NCBI RefSeq assembly: GCF_023498005.1
Contig: NZ_CP097289.1
Span: 5,952,001 to 6,016,000 of the forward strand
Reading direction: 5' to 3'
DNA from: Streptomyces durmitorensis
GTDB taxonomy: Bacteria; Actinomycetota; Actinomycetes; Streptomycetales; Streptomycetaceae
Length of the DNA: 64,000 bases
The translations under genes and the position numbers were made by a program. The notes under the pieces are model-generated. The model had not been told where the DNA came from. It saw nothing but the letters and a program-made list of their open reading frames with translations, and made no database searches. Of the stretch, positions 25,703 through 33,180 are shown piece by piece. How positions within the stretch are numbered: the stretch's first letter is position 1; each line of letters begins with the position of its first letter.

Positions 25703-26437
25703 GTGACCGCACTTGGTTTCCTCTATCCGGGTCACTCGGCTGAGGACGACTACCCCCGCATGGAGCAGATGCTGGGGAGTGACGTCCGGCTGCAGGTCGT
25801 CCACACCGACATCGGCGAGGACGCGCACCGGGTCGACGCGCTCCTGGAGATGGGATCGGCGGATCGGCTCGCCGCCGGGGTCGAGGAGTTGCGCCTGGCC
25901 GGGGCGGAGGCGGTGGTGTGGGCCTGCACCAGCGCGAGCTTCGTCTTCGGCTGGGAGGGCGCGCACGACCAGGTCCGCACCCTGGCCCGGACGGCGGGCC
26001 TGCCGGCGTCCAGTACGTCCTTCGCGTTCGCTCACGCGGTACGTGAGGTGGGCGCGGGGCGGGTCGCTGTCGCGGCGACGTACCCGGAGGACGTCGCCGC
26101 CCTCTTCGCCTCGTTCCTCAAGGCGTCCGGCACGGAGGTCGTGTCGACGCAGGGGAGCGGCATCATCACGGCGGCGGAGGTGGGTACGTGGGGCTGGGAG
26201 GAGGTCAGGGCCATGGCCCACGCGGGCGACCACCCCGACGCGGAGGCGATCCTGCTCCCCGACACGGCCCTGCACACGGCGGCGTACGTCCAGGACCTGG
26301 AGCGCGACCTGGGCAAGCCGATCCTGACAGCGAACCAGGTAACGGTCTGGGAGGGCCTGCGCCTGGCAGCCCGCCGAGTGAACGCCCCCTCACTGGGCGC
26401 ACTGTTCACGAAGGAGCCGGTGGTACAGGTCCGGTAG
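25703..26437 (+). CDS. Asp/Glu racemase-fold enzyme with the second Cys replaced
   Basis: 244 residues. GTG 25703 has AAGGAGG at 25689-25695. It keeps the first Cys (Cys75, WACTSASF) and the C-terminal TANQVTVWEGLRLA, but where its neighbour has SCTNL it reads LLPDTAL, so the second catalytic Cys is lost (Asp187 region). This pattern recalls single-Cys members such as arylmalonate decarboxylase, although there the other Cys is kept. It may be a decarboxylase, a hydratase-like enzyme or a non-catalytic partner of the preceding protein. Translation is probably coupled to the upstream gene. Confidence 0.8.
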   Translation: MTALGFLYPGHSAEDDYPRMEQMLGSDVRLQVVHTDIGEDAHRVDALLEMGSADRLAAGVEELRLAGAEAVVWACTSASFVFGWEGAHDQVRTLARTAGLPASSTSFAFAHAVREVGAGRVAVAATYPEDVAALFASFLKASGTEVVSTQGSGIITAAEVGTWGWEEVRAMAHAGDHPDAEAILLPDTALHTAAYVQDLERDLGKPILTANQVTVWEGLRLAARRVNAPSLGALFTKEPVVQVR

Positions 26438-26515
26438 GCGCGGGTGGGGGCGGCGTGCGGGTGCGGTGCTGCTCCGTCTGTGGGTGCGTGCGGGCTGCGG
26501 GGCTGGTTCGTCTGT

Positions 26516-26646
26516 GGGGCGGGGCCGTGCCGGTATGTCCGTCCTCGCTATCGTCCGGTGGCCGTGGGGCTGCTGCGGCGGGGGGAGTGCGGGGAACCGT
26601 GCTCCGGGCGGACATACCAGCATGTCCCCTCGCGAGCGCTGCCGAC
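26516..26646 (+). repeat. Dispersed repeat family I, copy 2
   Basis: About 131 bp with inverted ends GCCGGTATGTCC and GGACATACCAGC, and the blocks GTCCTCGCTATCGTCCGGTGG and GGAACCGTGCTCCGGGCGG. Orientation is opposite to copy 1 at 7.7 kb. The centre (about 26565-26590) is G-rich and unlike the other copies. Confidence 0.9.
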
Positions 26647-26683
26647 AGCAGGTGCATTCGTGCTGCGGCGCCACTTGGCCTTG

Positions 26684-26813
26684 GGGGCGGGGCCGCGCCG
26701 GTATGTCCGTCCTCGCTATCGTCCGGTGGCCGCGTAGCTACTTCGGCACGGGAGTCCTGCGAACCGTGCTCCGGGCAGACATACCGGCACGTCCCCTCAC
26801 GAGCGTGGCCGAC
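26684..26813 (+). repeat. Dispersed repeat family I, copy 3
   Basis: About 130 bp, in direct orientation with copy 2 and starting 38 bases after it. It shares the ends (GCCGGTATGTCC, AGACATACCGGC), the block CCTCGCTATCGTCCGGTGG, GAACCGTGCTCCGGGCAG and the flank GTCCCCTCACGAGCG. The trailing GTGGCCGAC also matches the flank of copy 1. Confidence 0.9.
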
Positions 26814-26969
26814 TGCGGGTGCGTGCGGGCGGGCCGCTCTTGACTGGGATACCCAGGTCGCAACTGCCCCCCCACCCCACCCCTCCCACTTCCGCTGTTG
26901 TACGTGCCCCCGCCCACCCCGTATCTACTCCGATCCCGCCCACCCCCTGCCAGGCAGGACACCCCGGGG

Positions 26970-27056
26970 CAATCGGGCGGGTGGGTGGGAAAGGCTTGTT
27001 CGGGCAGGGGTGGATGCGGGGTGAACGGGCGGGTGGGTGGGAGAGGTCTGTTCGTC
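26970..27056 (-). repeat. Dispersed repeat family II, copy B
   Basis: Inverse-orientation match to copy A at 7.58 kb, with AAAGGCTTGTTCGGGCAGGGG between two copies of GGGCGGGTGGGTGGG (26975-26989 and 27027-27041). Each of these is four G-triplets with one-base loops on the plus strand. Confidence 0.85.
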
Positions 27057-27107
27057 CAGCGGGGCCCGCGGGGCAAGGGTCCGGCGCTGCCGGGGAATAA
27101 AGCGGAG

Positions 27108-27165
27108 CCCCCCTCCTGTTGGCCCTGCGGAGCAAGAAACCGCACAAGCACCGCGCAGCAGGAGG
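27108..27165 (+). promoter_or_regulatory. Possible ribosome-site-sequestering hairpin
   Basis: CCTCCTGTTG (about 27112-27121) can pair, with one mismatch, to CAGCAGGAGG (27156-27165), which is the ribosome site of the luciferase-like gene. This would mask the site. By eye only; no alternative fold was assessed. Confidence 0.3.
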
Positions 27166-27174
27166 CAGGCCCCC

Positions 27175-28272
27175 GTGACAGTGGACCCGAGCGACGACAT
27201 CCGCGGCGAGCGGCACGGCAGCGCGCCGGTCCCGCTCTCCGTACTGGACCTGGTGACCGTGGGCGCGGGGCGCACCGCCACCGACGCCCTGAAGAAGAGC
27301 GTGGACATCGCCAAGCTGGCCGAAGGACGCGGATACCACCGCTACTGGGTGGCCGAGCACCACTCCATGCCGGGAGTGGCCTCCTCCTCACCCGCGGTCA
27401 TCCTCGCCCACCTCGCCGCCCACACCGACCGCATCCGGCTCGGCTCCGGCGGCGTCATGCTGCCGAACCATGCTCCTCTCGTCATTGCGGAGCAGTTCGG
27501 GACCTTGGAAGCGATGGCCCCCGGCCGTGTCGATCTGGGACTCGGGCGCGCCCCGGGCACCGACGGCGCCACCGCCGCCGCCCTGCGCAGGACGGACCGC
27601 CTCAACGAAGGCGCCGACGACTTCCCCCAGCAGCTCGCCGAGCTGACGCGATTCCTGGACGACGACTTTCCCGACGGGCACCCGTACAGCCGTATCCACG
27701 CCGTCCCCGGCCCGGTCCAGGCCACCTCACCCGGCGGCGTCCAGTCCCCGCACCGCCCGCCCCTGTGGCTGCTCGGCTCCTCCGGGTTCAGCGCCCGCCT
27801 CGCCGGAGTCCTCGGTCTGCCCTTCGCCTTCGCGCACCACTTCTCCGCGCAGAACACGATCCCGGCGCTCGACCTCTACCGCGAGTCGTTCAAGCCCTCC
27901 GCCGTCCTCGACGCCCCGTACGCCCTCATCGGCGTGTCGGCCCTGGCGACCGAAGACGAGAAGGAAGCCCGGCGGCAGGTTCTTGCCGCCGCCCTGAACA
28001 TGGTCCGGCTGCGCACCGGGAAGCCCGGGCTCGTCCCGACTCCCGAAGAGGCCGAGGCGTACGAATTCAGTGACATGGAGCGGGAGTTCGTCAACAGCTG
28101 GAACTCCAACGTCATTTACGGCACCGCCGACCAGGTCCGCACCGGCCTCGACGACCTCGCCAAGCGCACCGGCGCCGACGAGCTGATGATCACGGCCAAC
28201 GCGCACAGCGGTGAAGTGCGCCTGAGGTCCTATGAGTTGATCGCCGACGCTTACGGATTGCCGCGCGCGTAG
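27175..28272 (+). CDS. Luciferase-like (LLM) flavin-dependent monooxygenase
   Basis: 365 residues. GTG 27175 with GGAGG ten bases upstream; GTG 27181 is possible. TIM-barrel features of bacterial luciferase-like proteins: PLSVLDLVTVGAGRTA, GYHRYWVAEHHSMPGVASSS, RIRLGSGGVMLPNHAPLVIAEQFGTLEA, RVDLGLGRAPGTD, and YGTADQVRTGLDDLAKRTGADELMI. It uses FMNH2 or F420H2, likely FMN-type by the AEHH motif. Substrate unknown. It ends three bases before the convergent GGDEF/EAL gene. Confidence 0.88.
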   Translation: MTVDPSDDIRGERHGSAPVPLSVLDLVTVGAGRTATDALKKSVDIAKLAEGRGYHRYWVAEHHSMPGVASSSPAVILAHLAAHTDRIRLGSGGVMLPNHAPLVIAEQFGTLEAMAPGRVDLGLGRAPGTDGATAAALRRTDRLNEGADDFPQQLAELTRFLDDDFPDGHPYSRIHAVPGPVQATSPGGVQSPHRPPLWLLGSSGFSARLAGVLGLPFAFAHHFSAQNTIPALDLYRESFKPSAVLDAPYALIGVSALATEDEKEARRQVLAAALNMVRLRTGKPGLVPTPEEAEAYEFSDMEREFVNSWNSNVIYGTADQVRTGLDDLAKRTGADELMITANAHSGEVRLRSYELIADAYGLPRA

Positions 28273-28275
28273 CCG

Positions 28276-30090
28276 TCAACCGGCCGCGAGCAGCGCGGAG
28301 ATGCGATCCGGCGTCACCGGGCGGGAGTACAGCCACCCCTGCCCGGTGTCGCACCCGATCCGCCGCAGCCGCGCGGCCTGGGACGTGGTCTCCACGCACT
28401 CCGCGGTGACGGTCAGGCCGAGCCGGTGGGCGAGTTGCACCAGGGCCTCGACGATGACCTCGTCGGCGGGGTTGATGTGCGCCTCGCCCGCCTCCGCGTC
28501 GTACTGGAAGCCGCGGACGAAGGATCCGTCCAGCTTCAGGACGGAGACCGGCAGCCTGCTCAGGTACGCCAGGTTCGAGTAGCCCGTGCCGAAGTCGTCG
28601 ATGGCGATCCGCACCCCCATGTCGCTGAGCGACTGGAGCGCTTGGAGCGGGCGGCCCGCCGAGCCCATCACCGCCGACTCCGTGAGCTCCAACTGGAGCA
28701 GTTCGGGGGCGAGTTCGGTCTCGGCGAGGATGTCCGCGACGTCGGCCACCAGGTCCGAGTCCCAGACCTGGCGCACCGCGACGTTGACGCTCACGAAGAC
28801 CGGCGGCCGCCCGGGGTTCTCCAGCTGCCACTGCCGGGCCTGGCGGCACGCCGTCCGCAGCACCCAGCGGCCGAGCTGCACGATCGAACCGTCCTCCTCC
28901 GCCAGTCCGATGAACCGATTCGGCGTCAGCAGGCCGAAGTGCGGATGCTGCCACCGCACCAGCGCCTCGACCCCGCGCACGCCGCCGTCCTCAAGGCGCA
29001 CCAACGGCTGGTAGTCCAGGACGAATTCACCGCGTTCGACGGCCGGACGCAGAGAACTCGACAGCGACTGACGGGTCATGCGGTGGGCGTTGCGCTCGGG
29101 GTCGAAGAGCGTCCAGCGGGCCTTGCCGTCCGACTTCGCCCAGTAGAGCGTCGTGTCGGCGGCCTGCATGAGGCAGGTCGTGGTGGTCCCGGCCGCGCGT
29201 CGTTCCACGACGCCGATCGACGCCGAGACGGCGAGCCGCTGGCCGGAGAGGTCGAAGGGCTCCTGCAGCGCCTTGAGCGCCGCGTCGGCGAGGTCGGCCA
29301 GCTGGTCCGTGCCCGTCGAGTCCTCCACGAGCAGTGCGAACTCGTCGCCGCCGAGCCGCGCGACCAGCGGCGCGGCCGCCCTGCCGTGACCGGCCTCGTC
29401 GGCGCACCGCGTGAGCCGCTCCGCCACGGCGGTCAGCAGCCGGTCGCCGACCCGGTGGCCCAGGGTGTCGTTGACCGCCTTGAATCCGTCGAGGTCCAGG
29501 TAGCAGAGGCCGATCCGGCCGGTGCCCGTGTCGTCGTACGCACCCGCTTCGAGCGCGGCGGCAAGGCGTTCGAAGAACAGGCTGCGGTTGGGGAGCCGCG
29601 TCACCGGGTCGTGCATCTGCAGGTGCCGGAGCCGGGCCTGGAGCTCGCGGCGCGCGCTGATGTCGGTGGCGGCGAGCAGCACCGTGCGGTCGTGGGCGCC
29701 GGGCATCGGCGAGACGGTGATCTGCACCCACAGGGAGTGCCCGTCGGGGTGTTTCAGGCGCCGGGTGCAGCGCAGCTTCGCCTGGCGCCCGCGCAGCACC
29801 TCGCGGTACGCGTGCCAGGTGCGGGCGTCCGACGCCAGGTCCACCAGATCGGAGGCGAGGCGCCCCGTCAGCTCGTCGGGCGCCGCGCCGAGCAGCTCGG
29901 CGAGCGCGTCGTTGGCGTCGACGACGAGGCCTTCGCCGTCCACGACGCCGAGGGCGAGGGGGGCGGCGGCGAAAGCGGCCCGGTGATCGGGCAGCTGCCC
30001 CGGATTGCGACGCTCCGTAGTGGGCGCCCTGGCGAGGTCGGGTGCTGTGACCGCTGTGGGCGCTTGGCCTTCAGACGTTCCGTTCACCAC
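28276..30090 (-). CDS. cdgA: PAS-GGDEF-EAL c-di-GMP enzyme (CdgA-like)
   Basis: 604 residues. GTG 30090 or the adjacent GTG 30087. No membrane helix, so cytosolic. PAS at about 35-150, with a PAC end (TVLLAATDISARREL). GGDEF domain about 155-330 with intact RLGGDEFALL, but the residues upstream (RAAAPLVA) show no RxxD inhibitory site. EAL domain about 345-600 with GVEALVRW, ELTESAVM, DDFGTGYSNLAYL, LKLDGSF, TAECVET and GQGWLYSRP, all needed for hydrolysis. Both synthesis and breakdown of c-di-GMP are possible. The domain order and the gene neighbourhood suggest S. coelicolor cdgA, a BldD-target gene; the symbol is by inference. No BldD box was recognised. Confidence 0.85.
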   Translation of the reverse strand: MVNGTSEGQAPTAVTAPDLARAPTTERRNPGQLPDHRAAFAAAPLALGVVDGEGLVVDANDALAELLGAAPDELTGRLASDLVDLASDARTWHAYREVLRGRQAKLRCTRRLKHPDGHSLWVQITVSPMPGAHDRTVLLAATDISARRELQARLRHLQMHDPVTRLPNRSLFFERLAAALEAGAYDDTGTGRIGLCYLDLDGFKAVNDTLGHRVGDRLLTAVAERLTRCADEAGHGRAAAPLVARLGGDEFALLVEDSTGTDQLADLADAALKALQEPFDLSGQRLAVSASIGVVERRAAGTTTTCLMQAADTTLYWAKSDGKARWTLFDPERNAHRMTRQSLSSSLRPAVERGEFVLDYQPLVRLEDGGVRGVEALVRWQHPHFGLLTPNRFIGLAEEDGSIVQLGRWVLRTACRQARQWQLENPGRPPVFVSVNVAVRQVWDSDLVADVADILAETELAPELLQLELTESAVMGSAGRPLQALQSLSDMGVRIAIDDFGTGYSNLAYLSRLPVSVLKLDGSFVRGFQYDAEAGEAHINPADEVIVEALVQLAHRLGLTVTAECVETTSQAARLRRIGCDTGQGWLYSRPVTPDRISALLAAG

Positions 30091-30414
30091 TTGCTCCCGC
30101 AGTGCAGTTGTTCGGCGAGGCCGGGCCCGCGCAGGAAAGTGTGCCGATCATAGGGGCTGGCCCGACGGCGCATCCAGCCACAGCGCGGTGTCGCGTGGCG
30201 GCCGTTTCCGGCATAGGACAAGTGCATGCCCGGCATGGGTTTGGCAGCCGGCCGACGGCAGATCGTTTCTGCTCATGCCAGTACCGCTTCCTTTGCCCCT
30301 CAACCTCCCCGGCGACCACTTGTGACGTTCCGTGAGCGCTCGGGGAGCCGCCCGTCACCCGGCTGGGTCAGGCGAACAGGGCATATTTGAATAAATCAAC
30401 ACAGGGTGGGTGGG
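30091..30414. promoter_or_regulatory. Divergent promoter region cdgA / M6-type protease
   Basis: 324 bases with no supported gene. The plus-strand end has an AT-rich block CATATTTGAATAAATCAAC (about 30382-30400), the best candidate promoter for the protease. The inner part holds scattered half-sites such as GTGACGTTCCGTGAGC (about 30321-30336), not assigned to any regulator. Confidence 0.5.
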
Positions 30415-31695
30415 ATGCCCCGTAATCCGCACCCGGAGGTCGACGTGCCGCGTCAGCTACCCCCCTGGGGACTCACCCGTGGAGGGGAGAGACCCCGGTT
30501 GCGCAGCGCGGCCGCCGCCCTCACGTCCCTGACCGCACTCGCCGCCACGGGGCTCGTCGCGGGCCCCGCGATCGCCCAGAGCTCAGGGGTGCCCTGCGCG
30601 CTCCAGCGCACACCGGCGCATCACTCGGAGGGCCTGGACACCTGGAACGGCGCCTACCCGCGCCCGGAGCGGACCCTCGACGCGGTGATGGTCTTCCTCT
30701 CCTTCCCCGACTCCCCGCCCCGGAGCGCCCCCGAGGAGCTGGCGGCCGACTACTTCCCCGCCACCAGCCAGTTCTTCGACCGCGCCTCCTACGGCAAGTT
30801 CGCGCTGCGCCCGCACCCGCAGCGCAAGTGGGTCGAGATGCCGGACTACTCCACCTCGTACGCCATACAGCGCGACTGGAACCCGGCCCGGCGCAGCGCC
30901 TATCTGCGGGACGCGGTGGCCGCGGCCGATCCGCACGTCGACTTCTCGCGGTACGACGTCGTCTACTTCGTCGCCGACCCCGACGCGCCCGGCGTCGACT
31001 CGGACGCGACGAAGGTCGTCAACTTCGACCGGCCGATGCGGGCCGACGGAGCGGACATCAAGCGCATCGTCACGGTCTTCGAGCGCCATCCGCCGGACCG
31101 CAACGTCCTCGCCCACGAGACCGGCCACGTCTTCGACCTGCCCGACCTCTACCACCGGCCGACGGAGGGCAAGGGCGACTGGGACACGCACGTCGGCGAC
31201 TGGGACGTCATGGGCAGCCAGTTCGGGCTCTCTCCCGACCTCTTCGGCTGGCACAAGTGGAAGCTCGGCTGGCTGGACGAGCGGCAGGTGGTGTGTGTGG
31301 AGGGCGAGGCCCGGCGGCTGACCCTGGAGCCGCTGGCGGTGCGGCCCGCGCGCGGGGGCGTCGGCGGCACCAAGCTGGCGGTCGTCCGCACGGGCCGCGG
31401 CAGCGCCATCGCCATCGAGGCGCGCAGCGCGGCGGGCAACGACCACGCGACCTGCAGCGAGGGGGTGCTCGCCTATCGCGTACGCAACGAGGCGCCGTCC
31501 GGCGGCGGCCCGGTGGAGGTCATCGACGCCCACCCGGACTCGGAGGCGTGCTGGGGCGAATCGGTGTATCCGGCGCTCGCGGACGCGCCGGTGGGGGCGG
31601 GGGAGAGCTTCACGGTGCCGGACGACGATGTACGCATCGAGGTGGAGGGGCGTACGGCGACCGGGGCGTGGACGGTGAAGGTGTCGGTGGGGTGA
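30415..31695 (+). CDS. Secreted M6-family-like metalloprotease
   Basis: 426 residues. ATG 30415 lies within GGGTGGGTGGG; a GTG nine bases upstream is an alternative. A signal peptide is seen at about residues 28-55 (SAAAALTSLTALAATGLVAG, PAIAQS). The zinc site is HETGH at 224-228, followed by FDLPDLYH and DWDVMGSQFG, as in immune-inhibitor-A (M6) proteases. A C-terminal beta domain follows (about 290-426) with conserved-looking Cys. Role: extracellular protein breakdown. A strong hairpin ends the unit at 31760. Confidence 0.85.
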   Translation: MPRNPHPEVDVPRQLPPWGLTRGGERPRLRSAAAALTSLTALAATGLVAGPAIAQSSGVPCALQRTPAHHSEGLDTWNGAYPRPERTLDAVMVFLSFPDSPPRSAPEELAADYFPATSQFFDRASYGKFALRPHPQRKWVEMPDYSTSYAIQRDWNPARRSAYLRDAVAAADPHVDFSRYDVVYFVADPDAPGVDSDATKVVNFDRPMRADGADIKRIVTVFERHPPDRNVLAHETGHVFDLPDLYHRPTEGKGDWDTHVGDWDVMGSQFGLSPDLFGWHKWKLGWLDERQVVCVEGEARRLTLEPLAVRPARGGVGGTKLAVVRTGRGSAIAIEARSAAGNDHATCSEGVLAYRVRNEAPSGGGPVEVIDAHPDSEACWGESVYPALADAPVGAGESFTVPDDDVRIEVEGRTATGAWTVKVSVG

Positions 31696-31759
31696 GCGCG
31701 GCGCCCTGTGCGGTGGCGCATCGTGCGGTGGCGCACGGTGCGGGGTGGTGCCGGACATG

Positions 31760-31793
31760 AAAGAAGCCCCTCGCTTCCGCGAGGGGCTTCTTT
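31760..31793. terminator. Bidirectional hairpin terminator
   Basis: AAAGAAGCCCCTCG pairs with CGAGGGGCTTCTTT around a short loop. It lies 65 bases after the protease stop and 8 bases past the 3' end of the minus-strand tRNA-Lys 3, so it can serve both. Confidence 0.9.
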
Positions 31794-31800
31794 CTGTCTG

Positions 31801-31874
31801 TGCGCCGCCAGGGACTCGAACCCCGGACCCGCTGATTAAGAGTCAGCTGCTCTAACCAACTGAGCTAGCGGCGC
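31801..31874 (-). tRNA. tRNA-Lys (CTT), copy 3
   Basis: Body identical to copy 2; anticodon loop CTCTTAA, discriminator A, no CCA. The 3' flank ACAGACAG is shared with copy 1. The 5' ten bases overlap the 3' end of the following CDS. Confidence 0.97.
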
Positions 31875-32497
31875 CTGCTGACGTCGTAGACCTTAGCACT
31901 CTGATCGCCGCCAGGAAAAATCGATATACGGACCGCGGAGCCCGCCGCCGCACGGGCCGCGCGGACGCAGGCCCAGAGCGCCACCTCGGGTCCCGGAAGC
32001 CACGGATGCCGGGCGTCGGGGGCGACCAGCCAGCGCGATTCGAGGTGCCCTTCGAGGCGGCTGGGCTGCGGGGTGTCCCGGTGTTCCGGGGTGATCGGCG
32101 GCACGGTCACGGCGTCCCCCGTGCCGTGGCAGAGCACGCTCGGCACGGCACTGCCCCACTCCTCCCATTCGAGGAGCGAGGGAAGCCGCTGGGCGGTTCC
32201 GGGGGCGGTGAAGAGCAGCATGCGGCCGCGGTGCGCCGCGACGGGGCCCGAGCCGGGGCCCTCGTCCCATAACCGGTCGAGCATCCGCCGGCCGAAGACA
32301 GCAGGGACGCTCACCACGTCGAACACGGAGCCGCAGGGGAGTACGGCCGGGGCGCTGGGCCGACTGCGCCAGTGGGCGAGGGCGCTGCGCGGATACGTTT
32401 CCGCAGAGGCGAGCCAGGCGGCTCCCTCGGTGGTGACGTCGGAGATGTCCTGGACGTCGGCGAGGGCGGGATGCGGGTGGAGACGCGTGCTGCTCAT
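31865..32497 (-). CDS. Primase/polymerase-N-like domain protein
   Basis: 210 residues from ATG 32497. The family, common in Streptomyces, is often labelled bifunctional DNA primase/polymerase N-terminal. Recognisable parts are VFDVVSVPAVFGRRMLDRLW, GPVAAHRGRMLLFTAPGTA, SRWLVAPDARHPWLPG and a Cys/Ala-rich end helix. No catalytic acidic pair of a prim-pol active site could be identified, so it may be a ligand-binding derivative. The TAG stop (31867-31865) lies within the tRNA-Lys 5' acceptor. It resembles, block by block, the protein at 41.0-41.5 kb. Confidence 0.65.
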   Translation of the reverse strand: MSSTRLHPHPALADVQDISDVTTEGAAWLASAETYPRSALAHWRSRPSAPAVLPCGSVFDVVSVPAVFGRRMLDRLWDEGPGSGPVAAHRGRMLLFTAPGTAQRLPSLLEWEEWGSAVPSVLCHGTGDAVTVPPITPEHRDTPQPSRLEGHLESRWLVAPDARHPWLPGPEVALWACVRAARAAAGSAVRISIFPGGDQSAKVYDVSRRR

Positions 32498-32508
32498 GGC
32501 AACTACAT

Positions 32509-32552
32509 CTACCGGTAGTGAAGGTTCCATTTCTGAGAGTTGCCAGAAATGG
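32509..32552. promoter_or_regulatory. Two palindromes in the promoter of the primase-like gene
   Basis: CTACCGGTAG (32509-32518) is a perfect 10-bp palindrome. CCATTTCTG (32527-32535) and CAGAAATGG (32544-32552) form a 9+9 inverted repeat with an 8-base spacer. Both lie 12-55 bases before the start codon, where a repressor would act. The binding protein is unknown. Confidence 0.5.
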
Positions 32553-32652
32553 GGACAACAGGGGGTGGGAGGGAGTACCTTGCCCTCGCGGCATATGCCC
32601 CGTGATCTTTTGCGGGGCGGGAAAAGCCTTGCCCCCGATGCCCCTCGGACCT

Positions 32653-32703
32653 CGGGTCTCAGGCTTGAGGCCTCAGATCTCAGGCCTCAGATCTCAGGCC
32701 TCC
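32653..32703. repeat. Short tandem/palindromic repeat CTCAGATCTCAGGC
   Basis: Two and a half units of about 15 bases (GGCCTCAGATCTCA) with internal symmetry, overlapping the stop codon of the small protein gene at 32694. Possibly a transcript end structure. Confidence 0.6.
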
Positions 32704-33059
32704 GGACCGCCGCCGCCCGCACCGGCCCCGCGCAGCAGATCCCGGCCGAACTCGACCATCTTCTTCGCGTAGTCCTCGGTCCACTGCGCGCGCTCGGCGA
32801 TCGCCGCGGGCGTCAGCCGGTCGAAGCGCCGGGGGTCGGCCAGCTGGGCGGCCGCGATGGCCTGGAACTCGACCGCCCGGTCCGTCGCGGCACGGAAGGC
32901 GTGGGTCAGCTCGGTGGCGCGGGCCAGGAGCTCCCGAGGGTCCTCCATCGACTCCAGGTCGAAGAAGTGCTCCGGGTCGGCGACTGCTTCCGCGGGCTCG
33001 AAGAGCAGGGGCGCGGGTCGCAGACGCTGCTCGGTCCGGGGCCGCTCGGGCTCCGCCAT
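32694..33059 (-). CDS. Small conserved-looking acidic protein
   Basis: 121 residues, unrecognised. ATG 33059 has GAGGAGGAAGAACC directly upstream, a strong ribosome site. It is helical, with ADPEHFFDLESMEDPRELL, ATELTHAFRAATDRAVEFQA and AIAERAQWTEDYAKKMVEF, and ends with a Gly-rich tail. It is last in the minus-strand series after the helicase (gap 121 bases) and may be part of that cassette. Confidence 0.65.
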   Translation of the reverse strand: MAEPERPRTEQRLRPAPLLFEPAEAVADPEHFFDLESMEDPRELLARATELTHAFRAATDRAVEFQAIAAAQLADPRRFDRLTPAAIAERAQWTEDYAKKMVEFGRDLLRGAGAGGGGPEA

Positions 33060-33180
33060 GGTTCTTCCTCCTCGTACGGTTTCCGGCCGTGGGGCCGTCT
33101 TCCATTCTCCCTTGCTCCGCAAGGGGGCCGTGGGCCTTGGGCTGTGGGGGTTCCTGGATTTCCGTGTGCCCGCGCCCGGC

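Larger units (their letters stand above)
26438..27174. other. 737-bp gene-free patch made of dispersed repeats
   Basis: No CDS is supported. It holds two family I repeats in direct orientation, then family II with two G-quadruplex motifs, then a C-rich pre-leader of the luciferase-like gene. The same two repeat families also occur side by side at 7.58-7.78 kb. Confidence 0.8.

Noticed and set aside
26438..27174. Small open frames inside the repeat patch as genes
   Set aside because: Their translations just repeat the family I and II elements in different frames, with no ribosome site.
30311..30360. BldD box upstream of the GGDEF-EAL gene
   Set aside because: Only scattered GTGA/TCAC half-sites with unsuitable spacing are present; not enough to call.
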